A stretch of DNA of 64,000 nucleotides, taken from the NCBI GenBank assembly GCA_947494445.1, contig CANLVD010000006.1:124001-188000 (forward strand), given 5' to 3'. Positions 24,740 through 33,185 of the stretch are shown piece by piece. The notes under the pieces were generated by a model. It saw only the letters and a list, made by a program, of their open reading frames with translations. It was not told the origin of the DNA and did not search any database. This stretch comes from an uncultured Paracoccaceae bacterium (lineage in GTDB: Bacteria; Pseudomonadota; Alphaproteobacteria; Rhodobacterales; Rhodobacteraceae). The stretch's first letter is position 1, and the number at the start of each line of letters is the position of its first letter. The translations under genes and the position numbers were made by a program.

Positions 24740-25533
24740 GCGGGCGAAATGCGACCGGAACTGGAGACATCATCAGCGGTTACCGCAGACAGGGCGTCAA
24801 GGAACTGAACCGCAAAACTGCCGGGTCCTGCCGCTGCCTTGGCCGCGGTTTCACCAGCGGCGGCAAACAGTGCAAAGGCCGCGGCTGTCGCCTCAAGCGG
24901 ATCGTCATGCACGGCAAGATAGGCCCCGGTCAAACAGGTGAGCGCACAGCCCGTAGCGGTTACCTGAGGCATCAGGGCCGAGCCGCCTGTCACCCGCACA
25001 GCCCGTGAGCCATCAGTGACATAATCAATCTCGCCCGTCACGGCCACGACACCACCTGTCTGCCCGGCAATGCTGCGCGCAGTGGACTCGGCTGCTGCCA
25101 CCGGATCGCCTGCGTCTACACCCTGACCGCCGCTTTCCCCGCCACCCAGTGCCAGCACCTCGGAGGCATTACCTCTGAGCACGGTGGGTTTCAACGCCAG
25201 AAGATCCTTTGCCGCACCGGCGCGATAGGGGCTGGCAAAATGTGCAACCGGGTCCAGAATCCAGGGTTTGCCCGCCGCATTGGCCGCCTTTGCCGCCAGT
25301 GTCATGCCATTGACCCAATGGGGCGACAACGTCCCGATGTTCACCGTCAAGGCCGATGCAATGGCTGCAAAATCACCGGACTCCTCGGGCGAGTGGATCA
25401 TCGCGGGCGAGGCCCCCGCCGCCAGCAGCACATTTGCCGAAAAATTCATCGCCACATAATTGGTGATACAATGCACCAGCGGGTTTGTGGCACGCATCTT
25501 GTCAAGAAGCTCTCCGGCGGTTTGGGGCGTCAT
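24736..25533 (-). CDS. thiM: Hydroxyethylthiazole kinase
   Basis: 265 residues. N-terminal PLVHCITNYVAMNFSANVLLA, then GASPAMIHSPEE, and the C-terminal catalytic motif VTATGCALTCLTGA. It phosphorylates the salvaged thiazole moiety. The start at 25533 is supported by AGGAG 7 bases upstream; an ATG at 25538 is out of frame. With thiE and thiD it forms a salvage operon; the de novo genes thiC and thiG are absent here. Confidence 0.95.
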   Translation of the reverse strand: MTPQTAGELLDKMRATNPLVHCITNYVAMNFSANVLLAAGASPAMIHSPEESGDFAAIASALTVNIGTLSPHWVNGMTLAAKAANAAGKPWILDPVAHFASPYRAGAAKDLLALKPTVLRGNASEVLALGGGESGGQGVDAGDPVAAAESTARSIAGQTGGVVAVTGEIDYVTDGSRAVRVTGGSALMPQVTATGCALTCLTGAYLAVHDDPLEATAAAFALFAAAGETAAKAAAGPGSFAVQFLDALSAVTADDVSSSGRISPA

Positions 25534-25597
25534 GTCATGTCTCCTGCAATTGTTGGTGAAAGGGACCTGGCATGGGCTGTGCCCCGCATCGTCAAGC

Positions 25598-25673
25598 CTC
25601 CCTCCGCCAGCATGATCTGGTTCAGGTTCAAAGGGTGCTTCTCAGCCCGGCTCTTGCCGGGCGCCCCTGTCTC
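25598..25673 (-). ncRNA. TPP riboswitch controlling thiM-thiE-thiD
   Basis: Read on the minus strand, the conserved THI-box blocks appear in order: GGGGCGCCC, CGGGCTGAGA, CACCCTTTGAACCTGA, then ATCATGCTGGCGGAGGGA. The aptamer ends 65 bases before thiM. The sequence between (GATGCGGGGCACAGCCCATG on the minus strand) contains GGGC/GCCC-type complementarity and may be the expression platform. High thiamine diphosphate would shut the operon off. Confidence 0.95.
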
Positions 25674-25728
25674 GCCCATCCCAAAAACCACAGCGTCAGG
25701 CGATTGTCATCACCCAATCGGGGGCCGT

Positions 25729-25763
25729 ATCCACTTCTTGGCAAAAATATCCCCGCCGGAGGC
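25729..25763 (-). repeat. Dispersed intergenic repeat, copy 1
   Basis: On the minus strand it reads GCCTCCGGCGGGGATATTTT then TGCCAAGAAGTGGAT. Similar copies occur at 45341-45366 and 54505-54537. All lie between genes, and two of the three are within about 75 bases of a stop codon. The GCCTCCGGCGGG part is self-complementary and can form a small hairpin. Confidence 0.7.
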
Positions 25764-25788
25764 GCAGATCAGCCAAGACGTGTTCCGA

Positions 25789-26541
25789 TCAATAGGTCGC
25801 TCGTCCACCTGAAAGGTCAAAAACCGCTCCAGTGGCAAAACTGTTCTCGGCACTGGCCAGCCAGCAGATCATGTTTGCGGCTTCATCCACTTCAAGAAAC
25901 CGCTTACGCGGAATTTTCGACAGCATGTAATCGATATGCTCCTGTGACATCTGATCAAAGATTGGCGTACGCGCTGCCGCGGGCGTGACACAACAGACAC
26001 CGATGTCCTGCCCCGACAGCTCTTTGCCCAATGATTTCGTAAAACCGATGACACCGGCCTTTGACGCGGAATAGGCACAGGCATTTGGGTTGCCTTCCTT
26101 GCCTGCGATGGAGGCGATGTTGACGATCCGCCCATAGCCCTGTTCCTGCATATGCGGAACAATCGCCCGATTGACGTGAAACGTGCCGGTCAGATTGATC
26201 TCGATGATCTTTTGCCAGGCCTCCAGATCATACGCCGCAACTGGGGCATTGGGTCCTGCAAACCCCGCTGAATTCACCACCACATCCAGTCCGCCCAAGG
26301 CAGCGATGGTGGCATCGCGCGCGCGTTCCACACTGCTCCAGTTTGCAACATCGCATTCAACGGCCAAAACCCGGTCATTGCCGCCCAGCTCGGCCATGGC
26401 AGCAGCGTTCTGATCGTGGTTCATGTCCCAACTGGCAACCTTTGCACCAGAGGCCAGCAACCGTTTCACAACCGCCAGCCCGATGCCCTGAGCGCCACCT
26501 GTGACAACCGCCACCCGACCTTCAAAATCATATGTGTTCAT
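25789..26541 (-). CDS. Short-chain dehydrogenase/reductase (SDR)
   Basis: 250 residues with all classical SDR marks: TGGAQGIG (NAD(P) loop, about 15-22), NSAG, catalytic Ser in IVNIASIAGKEG, Y-x3-K in CAYSASKAG, and a C-terminal LSGGRATY. An acidic residue ends strand 2 region (SWDMNHDQ), which favours NAD over NADP. It lies 15 bp upstream of the EamA exporter on the same strand in gene order EamA-SDR, so they may share a transcript. The substrate, probably a sugar or polyol, is unknown. Confidence 0.85.
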   Translation of the reverse strand: MNTYDFEGRVAVVTGGAQGIGLAVVKRLLASGAKVASWDMNHDQNAAAMAELGGNDRVLAVECDVANWSSVERARDATIAALGGLDVVVNSAGFAGPNAPVAAYDLEAWQKIIEINLTGTFHVNRAIVPHMQEQGYGRIVNIASIAGKEGNPNACAYSASKAGVIGFTKSLGKELSGQDIGVCCVTPAAARTPIFDQMSQEHIDYMLSKIPRKRFLEVDEAANMICWLASAENSFATGAVFDLSGGRATY

Positions 26542-26556
26542 GCGGCTTTCTCCGTT

Positions 26557-27399
26557 TCAGACCGACAATACAAATATTCCGGCAAAGGCCAGCAGGACGC
26601 CCAGCCATTGCCGCATGGCCATGGGTTCCTTGAGGAAAACCCAGGCCAGCACCACGGTCAACAGGCCGAAGATCGACGATGTGGCAGAGGCGTGATGGGC
26701 GTTGGGTAAGACACCCGCCGCCAGAACCAATCCCAACGCCATGGTATCAAGAAGCGCCATGGCCAAGAGAACCGGGACCGGTGGTCGGGGCGGGCGCAGA
26801 GTGGTCCCTTTGGCAACTGCAAGGGTGATGACGCCGGCGAAGGCGAACAGGCGTGCTGTCAAATTGACGGTGCTCTCAGGTCCGAATTCGGTGGCAGCCT
26901 GGCCAAGCGCAAAAGTCGCGGCAAACCCTATGGCGCTGACAAAAGCGAATGCGATGGCCCGGGGCTTTTGTGCCGAGGCTTCGGTCTCATCAGCGTCGGA
27001 TCCCGCGACCACTGCCACGCCAACCGCGATGGCCAGAAGCGCCGTCCAGTGAAAGACAGCAATCGAGGCACCGTTGAAGGATGCCCAGGTGAAGGACAGG
27101 ACCGGATAGGCCGCAATGATCGGAGCAACAAGGCGCACAGGACCGATGCGAAAGGCTGCGTAAAGGCCAAGCGAGGCTGTGACGAAGGCAAGGCCAGACA
27201 GGGCCGATAGCAACAGCCCGCGACCGGGCAGGACCTGTACCTCGCCCATGGTCATGCTCAGCAGCGCGGAAAAACAGCATCCTGCACCCAGAACCACGGC
27301 AAGCGCACCGAGAATGTTGACCTTCTGGCTGACCACGCGCACCAGCAGGTCATGCACGCCCCAGCAAAGCGCTGCGATGAGACCAAAGATCAGCGCCAC
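26557..27399 (-). CDS. EamA/DMT-family membrane transporter
   Basis: About 280 residues from a GTG at 27399, chosen because the first membrane helix follows at once (VALIFGLIAALCWGVHDLLVRVV) and AAGGG lies 9 bases upstream; a longer reading to 27561 adds an unlikely hydrophilic leader. Ten hydrophobic helices form two EamA repeats; the second has the typical VLAWVFLKEPM ending. It is a drug/metabolite exporter-type carrier with unknown substrate. It faces away from the reductive dehalogenase gene and shares a 190-bp promoter region with it. Confidence 0.82.
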   Translation of the reverse strand: MALIFGLIAALCWGVHDLLVRVVSQKVNILGALAVVLGAGCCFSALLSMTMGEVQVLPGRGLLLSALSGLAFVTASLGLYAAFRIGPVRLVAPIIAAYPVLSFTWASFNGASIAVFHWTALLAIAVGVAVVAGSDADETEASAQKPRAIAFAFVSAIGFAATFALGQAATEFGPESTVNLTARLFAFAGVITLAVAKGTTLRPPRPPVPVLLAMALLDTMALGLVLAAGVLPNAHHASATSSIFGLLTVVLAWVFLKEPMAMRQWLGVLLAFAGIFVLSV

Positions 27400-27586
27400 T
27401 TTGTCAGCCCTTGTGCGCACCGGTCTGGCATCTGGGGTTTGTTGTTTCGGGTCTTGGCAGGCAAGTGTGGTCTCCGACGTGTGGCACAGGCTTACGCGCC
27501 CTTGGCAGGAAATCCAATTCGATTGTGTTTCAATGACCCATTCACGACCTTGACGGCACATGGCCCCGCAGCAATGCTGAACCGGA

Positions 27587-30500
27587 ATGCAGGCAGGGGA
27601 TCAGGTGAAAATATTCTCGGACAAATCGCGCCCGGTCCATGCTGGCAGATACCGAATGGAGCGGTTGGCGTGCAGCACTGTTGCCCCGGACCTGACATTC
27701 TTGCAACCCTTTCAGCCTGTCAGCTTTGGCACGGGAAACGCCCTTCTGGGTGCGATGGCCGAATATCAGGCAATGCTTGATGCGATCCGTGACGGTTTGG
27801 TCAACCGGGTCAGGAGCGAGATCCCCGACGACCCGCAGGCACGCGCAGAGCATCTGAAATCCTTCGGCTATTTCTCGGATGCCTGCATGGTCGGCATCTG
27901 TCGTCTCTGCCCCGAGATGCATCTGGATCAGGCCATCCGCAATCCTGACATCGATCGTCTGGCTGAAGATTTGCGCACGCGTCAGACCAAGACTCTCGCA
28001 TCCGGCATCGACATGATCATGGCTGATCTCAAGGAATCGATGGAAGCGCCCCCTGCTGCTCTGGAAGGGCAGGACCACGCGCTGGTGTTTCTCACCAGTT
28101 ATCCACGGGACCCGCGCGATGATGAGCCGGGTGGGGACTGCCTTGAGGACGCTCAAGCCGCAAGGGCCTGTTTGCGTTCGGCCGAGACTGCCACGGTGAT
28201 TGCCAACTATCTGCGCCTGCTGGGCCATCCGTCCCGTGCTCACACTGGCACATCAACCGATCTGGACCTCAACCGCGTGGCAGTTGCCGCAGGGTTGGCA
28301 CTGATTGAGGATGGCCGGGCGATCAATCCGTATCTCGGCGATCGCTTTGGCGTGGCCGTGGTATCCACCTCTCTGGAGCTGGCTGCCGACGCGCCATTGT
28401 CACCCCAGAACAAGGGGGTGAGGACGAAATTTGGAGCACCGGCTGATCCGTACAGGACGCGCGATTTTGCTTCTGGCCCGCATCCCTTTGAGCGCCTCAA
28501 GCGTGTTGAAACACCCACGACTTTCATAGATGAGGCGCGGGTTGCCCGAGTGCCGAAGCGCACGGATATGTTCGCGCGCGCTCAATTCGGCGACATGGGC
28601 AAAGCGCTTCAGGACAAGGCCAAGGGGGGGTATTATGCCCGCAAGGCCGCACCTTCGTCGGCCCAACGTCGCGCGCTCGGGGCGTTTGTGCTGTTGCAGG
28701 ATGGTCCGCCAACGCCGGAGGGGCCGCGTCCTTCGGATGCGAGGCTGAATGCCGAGCGGATCAAGGCGGCCTCGTATTTTCTGGGTGTCGATGCGGTTGG
28801 CATCTCACGCTGCCCGGACTGGACTTGGTATTCCCATGACGCCACCGGGGCCGAGATCACGCCGCCCCATGATCAGGCCATCTCCATGATCATTGATCAG
28901 GGCTATGAGACCATGGAAGGGGCAAGCGGTGACGACTGGATCTCGGTCGCGCAATCCATGCGGGCCTATCTGCGGTTTTCGCTGCTGGGCGGGGTGGTTG
29001 CCAAATACATCCGCAATCTTGGTTACAAGGCCAAGGCGCATACGGTGCTTGATGGCGAGGTGCTGCAACCGCCCTTGCTGTTGCTCAGCGGATTGGGCGA
29101 GGTCAGCCGCATCGGCGAGGTGATCCTGAACCCCTATCTCGGCCCGCGCCTGAAATCAGGCGTGGTGACCACGGATATGCCGCTGGCCCATGACAAACCG
29201 ATAGACTTCGGGCTGCAGAATTTCTGCGAAAGCTGCAACAAATGCGCCCGCGAATGCCCCTCTGGTGCGATTACCGCCGGGCCTAAGCTGATGTTCAACG
29301 GCTATGAGATCTGGAAATCGGACAGCCAGAAGTGCGCGACCTACCGGATCGGAACCGAAGGCGGGGCAATGTGTGGGCGCTGCATGAAGACTTGTCCGTG
29401 GAACCTTGAGGGCCTGTTCTCGGAAGCACCGTTTCGCTGGGCTGCCATGACCATTCCGCAAGCCGCCCCCGTTCTGGCGCGCATGGACGATATGGCGGGC
29501 CGAGGCGGGCTGAACCCGGTCAAGCGGTGGTGGTGGGATCTGGAATTGCAGGAGGACGGCAACTACCGCCCCACGGACAAACCCGTCAACGAACGGGGAC
29601 TGCAAAGGGATCTGGACCTGAAATATGAGGATCAGACACTTGCCGTCTACCCGGCCAACCTCGCTCCTCATCCGTGGCCCTATCCCTTTGCGATGAACCG
29701 CGAAGCAGGGATTGAAGCTTATCAGGCATTGATCACGGCGGAGGTGTACAAGGAACGCCTCGCGGCAGGAGAGACCGAAGGCTTGGCCCATGAATACCGT
29801 ATCGAGGGCGATGCACCGGTGATCCGGTTGGAGGTGACCAAAGTCGAAGCGATGGCCGATGGGGTGACAAAGTACGAATTTGCCGATCCTGAAGGCAATG
29901 ATCTCCCCCCATGGACTGCGGGTGCGCATCTGGACATCGTCGTGGCCCCCGAATTCCTGCGGCAGTACTCGATGTCGGGCAATCCCGCCGACCTCTCGAC
30001 CTATCAGATCGGGGTGTTGAGGGAGGATCAGGGCAGGGGCGGCTCTGCCCTGTTGCACCGCATCTTTTCCAAGGGCCGGAAGGTCTTTGTTTCAAAACCC
30101 ATCAACCATTTCGAACTGGTGGAAGAGGCCTCGCACAGTTTCCTGATGGGCGGGGGCATCGGGATCACGCCGATGATCGCTTTTGCCCACAGGCTGCACG
30201 CACTGGGACGTTCGTTCGAATTGCACTACTCGGCCTCAAACAGGGCAAGTGCAGGATATCTAGGGGATCTGGACAAGGTCCCTTGGGTAGATGCCGTACA
30301 TCTGCACATCAGCGCTGAGGGAACCCGCGCTGATTTGCCCGCCGTGCTGGGGCGCTACCGCGATGGCACACATCTATATACCTGTGGGCCAGATCGCTAC
30401 ATGGACGGGGTGATGGCAGCAGCATCTGCCATGGGTTTTCCAGATGAGGCCTGTCACTTGGAATATTTCTCGGTGCCCGACGTACCGGACTACGTGAACC

Positions 30501-30766
30501 ATGATTTCACACTCAAACTTGCCCGTTCAGGACAGGTGATCGACGTGCCTGCCGACCGAAAAGCGACCGATGTGCTTGCTGATCACGGGATCAAGGTTGA
30601 TGTGAAATGCTCGGATGGCATCTGCGGCGTCTGCAAATGCGGGCTTCTGGGCGGTGAAGTGGAGCACCGGGATTTCGTCCTGTCCAAATCCCAGCGCGAG
30701 ACCGCGATAATCCTGTGTCAGAGCAGGGCAAAGGACAAGAACGGCGTGATCGAGATTGATCTCTAG
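27587..30766 (+). CDS. Self-sufficient reductive dehalogenase: B12/[4Fe-4S] RdhA fused to an FMN-[2Fe-2S] reductase
   Basis: 1059 residues from 27587; GTG 27605 has the best ribosome site (AGGGGA) and ATG 27656 is also possible. Residues about 50-300 and 385-540 are related to each other (an internal duplication). The second copy should be the cobalamin-binding core. Residues 547-604 carry two [4Fe-4S] motifs (C547, C550, C553, C557 and C583, C596, C599, C603). Residues about 745-960 are a phthalate-dioxygenase-reductase-type module (FMN motif RQYSMSG at 792-798, NAD motif MGGGIGITPM at 854-863, CGPDRYM). Residues 972-1059 are a plant-type [2Fe-2S] domain (C1008, C1013, C1016, C1044). There is no Tat signal and no RdhB anchor, so it is cytoplasmic. 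This matches the aerobic BhbA/NpRdhA type, which removes halogen from halophenolic acids using NAD(P)H. The substrate here is unknown. Confidence 0.9.
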   Translation: MQAGDQVKIFSDKSRPVHAGRYRMERLACSTVAPDLTFLQPFQPVSFGTGNALLGAMAEYQAMLDAIRDGLVNRVRSEIPDDPQARAEHLKSFGYFSDACMVGICRLCPEMHLDQAIRNPDIDRLAEDLRTRQTKTLASGIDMIMADLKESMEAPPAALEGQDHALVFLTSYPRDPRDDEPGGDCLEDAQAARACLRSAETATVIANYLRLLGHPSRAHTGTSTDLDLNRVAVAAGLALIEDGRAINPYLGDRFGVAVVSTSLELAADAPLSPQNKGVRTKFGAPADPYRTRDFASGPHPFERLKRVETPTTFIDEARVARVPKRTDMFARAQFGDMGKALQDKAKGGYYARKAAPSSAQRRALGAFVLLQDGPPTPEGPRPSDARLNAERIKAASYFLGVDAVGISRCPDWTWYSHDATGAEITPPHDQAISMIIDQGYETMEGASGDDWISVAQSMRAYLRFSLLGGVVAKYIRNLGYKAKAHTVLDGEVLQPPLLLLSGLGEVSRIGEVILNPYLGPRLKSGVVTTDMPLAHDKPIDFGLQNFCESCNKCARECPSGAITAGPKLMFNGYEIWKSDSQKCATYRIGTEGGAMCGRCMKTCPWNLEGLFSEAPFRWAAMTIPQAAPVLARMDDMAGRGGLNPVKRWWWDLELQEDGNYRPTDKPVNERGLQRDLDLKYEDQTLAVYPANLAPHPWPYPFAMNREAGIEAYQALITAEVYKERLAAGETEGLAHEYRIEGDAPVIRLEVTKVEAMADGVTKYEFADPEGNDLPPWTAGAHLDIVVAPEFLRQYSMSGNPADLSTYQIGVLREDQGRGGSALLHRIFSKGRKVFVSKPINHFELVEEASHSFLMGGGIGITPMIAFAHRLHALGRSFELHYSASNRASAGYLGDLDKVPWVDAVHLHISAEGTRADLPAVLGRYRDGTHLYTCGPDRYMDGVMAAASAMGFPDEACHLEYFSVPDVPDYVNHDFTLKLARSGQVIDVPADRKATDVLADHGIKVDVKCSDGICGVCKCGLLGGEVEHRDFVLSKSQRETAIILCQSRAKDKNGVIEIDL

Positions 30767-30831
30767 AGCCGATTGCGGTTCAAGCTGACCTGTTCTGATG
30801 GTTGATTTGCAATCTGTCCCCGCGAAAGGCT

Positions 30832-31434
30832 TCAGCGGGTCCGGGAAAACACCCAGTCAGCCAGCTCTGTCAGCATTTGGTCTGATGCTGCATCAAACCC
30901 GGCGATCAGCGTGGCGGTTTCGGTATCGGCAACTGGCACGACGGCCTCAAAATTCCGGTTGCCGCGCAATTCCCGCGACAGGTCATCCATCAAGGTGACC
31001 GCAGCCGCCACCCGCACGAAAGGCCCATCCGGCCCGATCTCGGCCTGAAAGGCACCAAGGTCAGCCAGCACCTGAAAGTCAGGCTCCGGCCCACTGGTCT
31101 CGGTCGTGACAAAGGCAAAACGGCCCGATGCGCTGAGGGTTTTCAGCAGCAGCCGCCCGAAATGTTCCGAGCCACGGTCAACCCAGCGCACACCGGGCAG
31201 ATATTGCAGCTCGAAATCCGATGGCTTGATTGCGATCCGGTCGGTATCGAGGCCGCCGGACGCCGTGACCGGTGCGATGTAGAGCGCCCCCCGACGGCCC
31301 GATTGCCCGGCAGCAGGCAGTGGTGGGCTCAGTTCATAGGCATCAAGCGTCTGGGATGCGGTCGACACACTGGAGATGGTCGAACATCCCGCAAGGCCTG
31401 CAGTTGTCGCGATCAACATGAGAGTGCGAAACAT
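30832..31434 (-). CDS. MCE/Mla-type ABC transporter auxiliary lipoprotein (PqiC-like)
   Basis: 200 residues from the ATG at 31434 (AAGGTGA upstream); a GTG at 31443 overlapping the previous stop is an alternative. A lipoprotein signal is clear, with lipobox LAGC at about residue 17. The mature domain (YELSPPLP, RGALYIAPVTASGGLDTDRI, GRFAFVTTE) matches the ABC-transporter auxiliary family found with MCE transporters. It is probably anchored in the outer membrane and receives or delivers lipid for the MCE protein encoded just upstream. Confidence 0.85.
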   Translation of the reverse strand: MFRTLMLIATTAGLAGCSTISSVSTASQTLDAYELSPPLPAAGQSGRRGALYIAPVTASGGLDTDRIAIKPSDFELQYLPGVRWVDRGSEHFGRLLLKTLSASGRFAFVTTETSGPEPDFQVLADLGAFQAEIGPDGPFVRVAAAVTLMDDLSRELRGNRNFEAVVPVADTETATLIAGFDAASDQMLTELADWVFSRTR

Positions 31435-31439
31435 GGGCG

Positions 31440-33179
31440 TCACCTTCTGAACTCGGGCGGCTGGTTGCCGAAGAAAAATCTGGCCGGATCGCGCTCCAGC
31501 CGGTTGGTCAGCCGTTCCATCACGTCGATCAGATCCTGCGCTTCGGTGGCAAAATCGGTAAAGGCGGGTAGGCCGGTGCGGGCGAAGTCTTCCACCCTTG
31601 GGCTGACAGCCTGAACGGTGCGGTCCAATCGGTCGATGATCTGGGCGGCATTGGCAATGGCTGCCCGCAACTCTGCCGAAATTTCAGGAATGTCACGGGT
31701 CACGTCGCCCACCGACTGGGCAACGCCATCTGCGGCCTCACGAATGGCCTTGGCCGTGGGTGCGACGTCGGTTTCGATGATGGTGTTGGCGCTGGTAAAG
31801 GTGCCTTCGGCGGCGGTCAGCGTTCGCTCGGCCACGTCCAGCGCCGTCTCAAGGCGTGAGAGCGTGCCATTGGCGTTGCGCAAGGTGCCGGTTGCTGTTT
31901 GCAGCGTCTCTTCGGCTGCGATGGTCAGCGGATCCAGCTTACCGGTTGCTGTTGTGATGTCGCGGCCGACCTGTTCGATCACTGTATTGGCGGTCGAGGT
32001 AGCTGCGCGCACATCTGCGATGATCTGCTGCATGTCCTCTTGCACCATCCCCGCCAGCGCATCGGCTGATGTCTTGACCGAGGCAAGTGTTGCTCGCGCA
32101 TCCCCAATCAAGGCAGTGCCGTCGCCTGTGACAAGCCCATCCACGTTCAGGCTGGTCTGGCGAATGACCCCCAAGGCTTCCCTCGTTTCGACCAGAGTGG
32201 CATCGACCTGCGCCATCGTTGCCTCAAGCGCTGCCAGTCTTGCATTGGCCAGCTCAGCGCTTTGAGAAAACCCGGCCATCACCTGACCGGCGTCTTCGCG
32301 CAACCCCAGTATGGATTGATCGAGTGTGGCCACGGTGGATGACAGATCATCAATCAAGGCCGGAACCTGATCACTGACCAGCGTATTTGCGCCCTCAAAC
32401 ACACTGTCCATGCGCCCCATGGCAGTTTCAGCCGTGGTCAGGGTCTTGCTTGCCACACCGACTGCGCCCCGGACATCGCCAAGCGTGGCATCGGCGCTCA
32501 ATAGGGTGGTGTTCAGATTGCCACCGATTTCGTCCAGTTTGCCGGTAAACAGCGTAATCTGGTCAGTGGCCTTGGCAACGGTCTGCGAAATGGCAGAGAA
32601 ATCCTCAAGCGCGGTGTCCAGATTGCCCGAGACACGGTCGAGGTTTGATAGAATGTTGCTGACGTTCTGACGGTTGCTGTCATTGGCAAATTCGCTGATG
32701 TCCTCAAGCAGGGAAATGGCCTCAGCCAGCAAGTTGGGCGCATCTTCGCTGAGCGCCTGCACCACCGAGCGTTCGGCCTGGATCACAGGTACGCCCGACA
32801 GATCGGTGTCGCGCAGCAGCGGTGCATCGGCACTGCCACCCTTGAGAGAGACGTAAGACAGTCCTGTAACCCCTTGGGATTGCAGTTGTGCCAGCGTATC
32901 GGTGCGCACCGGTGTGTCGGCCTTGACCTCTACCCGGACGCGGACCTTTGAGGGATCCTGATCATAAAGATCGAGAGAGATCACCTGTCCCACGGCAAGG
33001 CCCGAAAACTCGACCTCAGCAGCGCGATCCAGTCCCGAGACGCTGTCGAACACGATGTCATAATAGGCAAACTGCTGATCGATCTGGATCTTGGCAAACC
33101 AGGCAAACAGCCCCAGAGCGCCGAAAAACGCCAGCAGGGTGAAAGCTCCGATCAGAATGAAATTGGCACGTGTTTCCAT
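31440..33179 (-). CDS. MCE/MlaD-domain protein with a long helical tail
   Basis: 579 residues. One N-terminal membrane helix (about 7-29), one MCE domain (about 38-116, YYDIVFDSVSGLDRAAEVEFSGLAVGQV), then about 450 residues rich in Ala, Thr, Leu and Val in heptad-like patterns that should form long coiled helices. E. coli MlaD is only about 180 residues, so the tail is long enough to span much of the periplasm. It tethers to the MlaE/MlaF pair encoded upstream and overlaps the lipoprotein gene downstream. Role: lipid transfer between the membranes. Confidence 0.88.
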   Translation of the reverse strand: METRANFILIGAFTLLAFFGALGLFAWFAKIQIDQQFAYYDIVFDSVSGLDRAAEVEFSGLAVGQVISLDLYDQDPSKVRVRVEVKADTPVRTDTLAQLQSQGVTGLSYVSLKGGSADAPLLRDTDLSGVPVIQAERSVVQALSEDAPNLLAEAISLLEDISEFANDSNRQNVSNILSNLDRVSGNLDTALEDFSAISQTVAKATDQITLFTGKLDEIGGNLNTTLLSADATLGDVRGAVGVASKTLTTAETAMGRMDSVFEGANTLVSDQVPALIDDLSSTVATLDQSILGLREDAGQVMAGFSQSAELANARLAALEATMAQVDATLVETREALGVIRQTSLNVDGLVTGDGTALIGDARATLASVKTSADALAGMVQEDMQQIIADVRAATSTANTVIEQVGRDITTATGKLDPLTIAAEETLQTATGTLRNANGTLSRLETALDVAERTLTAAEGTFTSANTIIETDVAPTAKAIREAADGVAQSVGDVTRDIPEISAELRAAIANAAQIIDRLDRTVQAVSPRVEDFARTGLPAFTDFATEAQDLIDVMERLTNRLERDPARFFFGNQPPEFRR

Positions 33180-33185
33180 GGTCTC

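Noticed and set aside
27587-30766. Reading the dehalogenase as an epoxyqueuosine reductase (QueG)
   Set aside because: QueG shares B12 and two [4Fe-4S] clusters but is about 380 residues with no fused FMN/[2Fe-2S] reductase and no N-terminal duplication.
30825-30845. CCCGC..GCGGG hairpin between the dehalogenase gene and the lipoprotein gene
   Set aside because: A 5-bp stem with an 11-base loop and no T-run, overlapping the lipoprotein stop; not convincing as a terminator.
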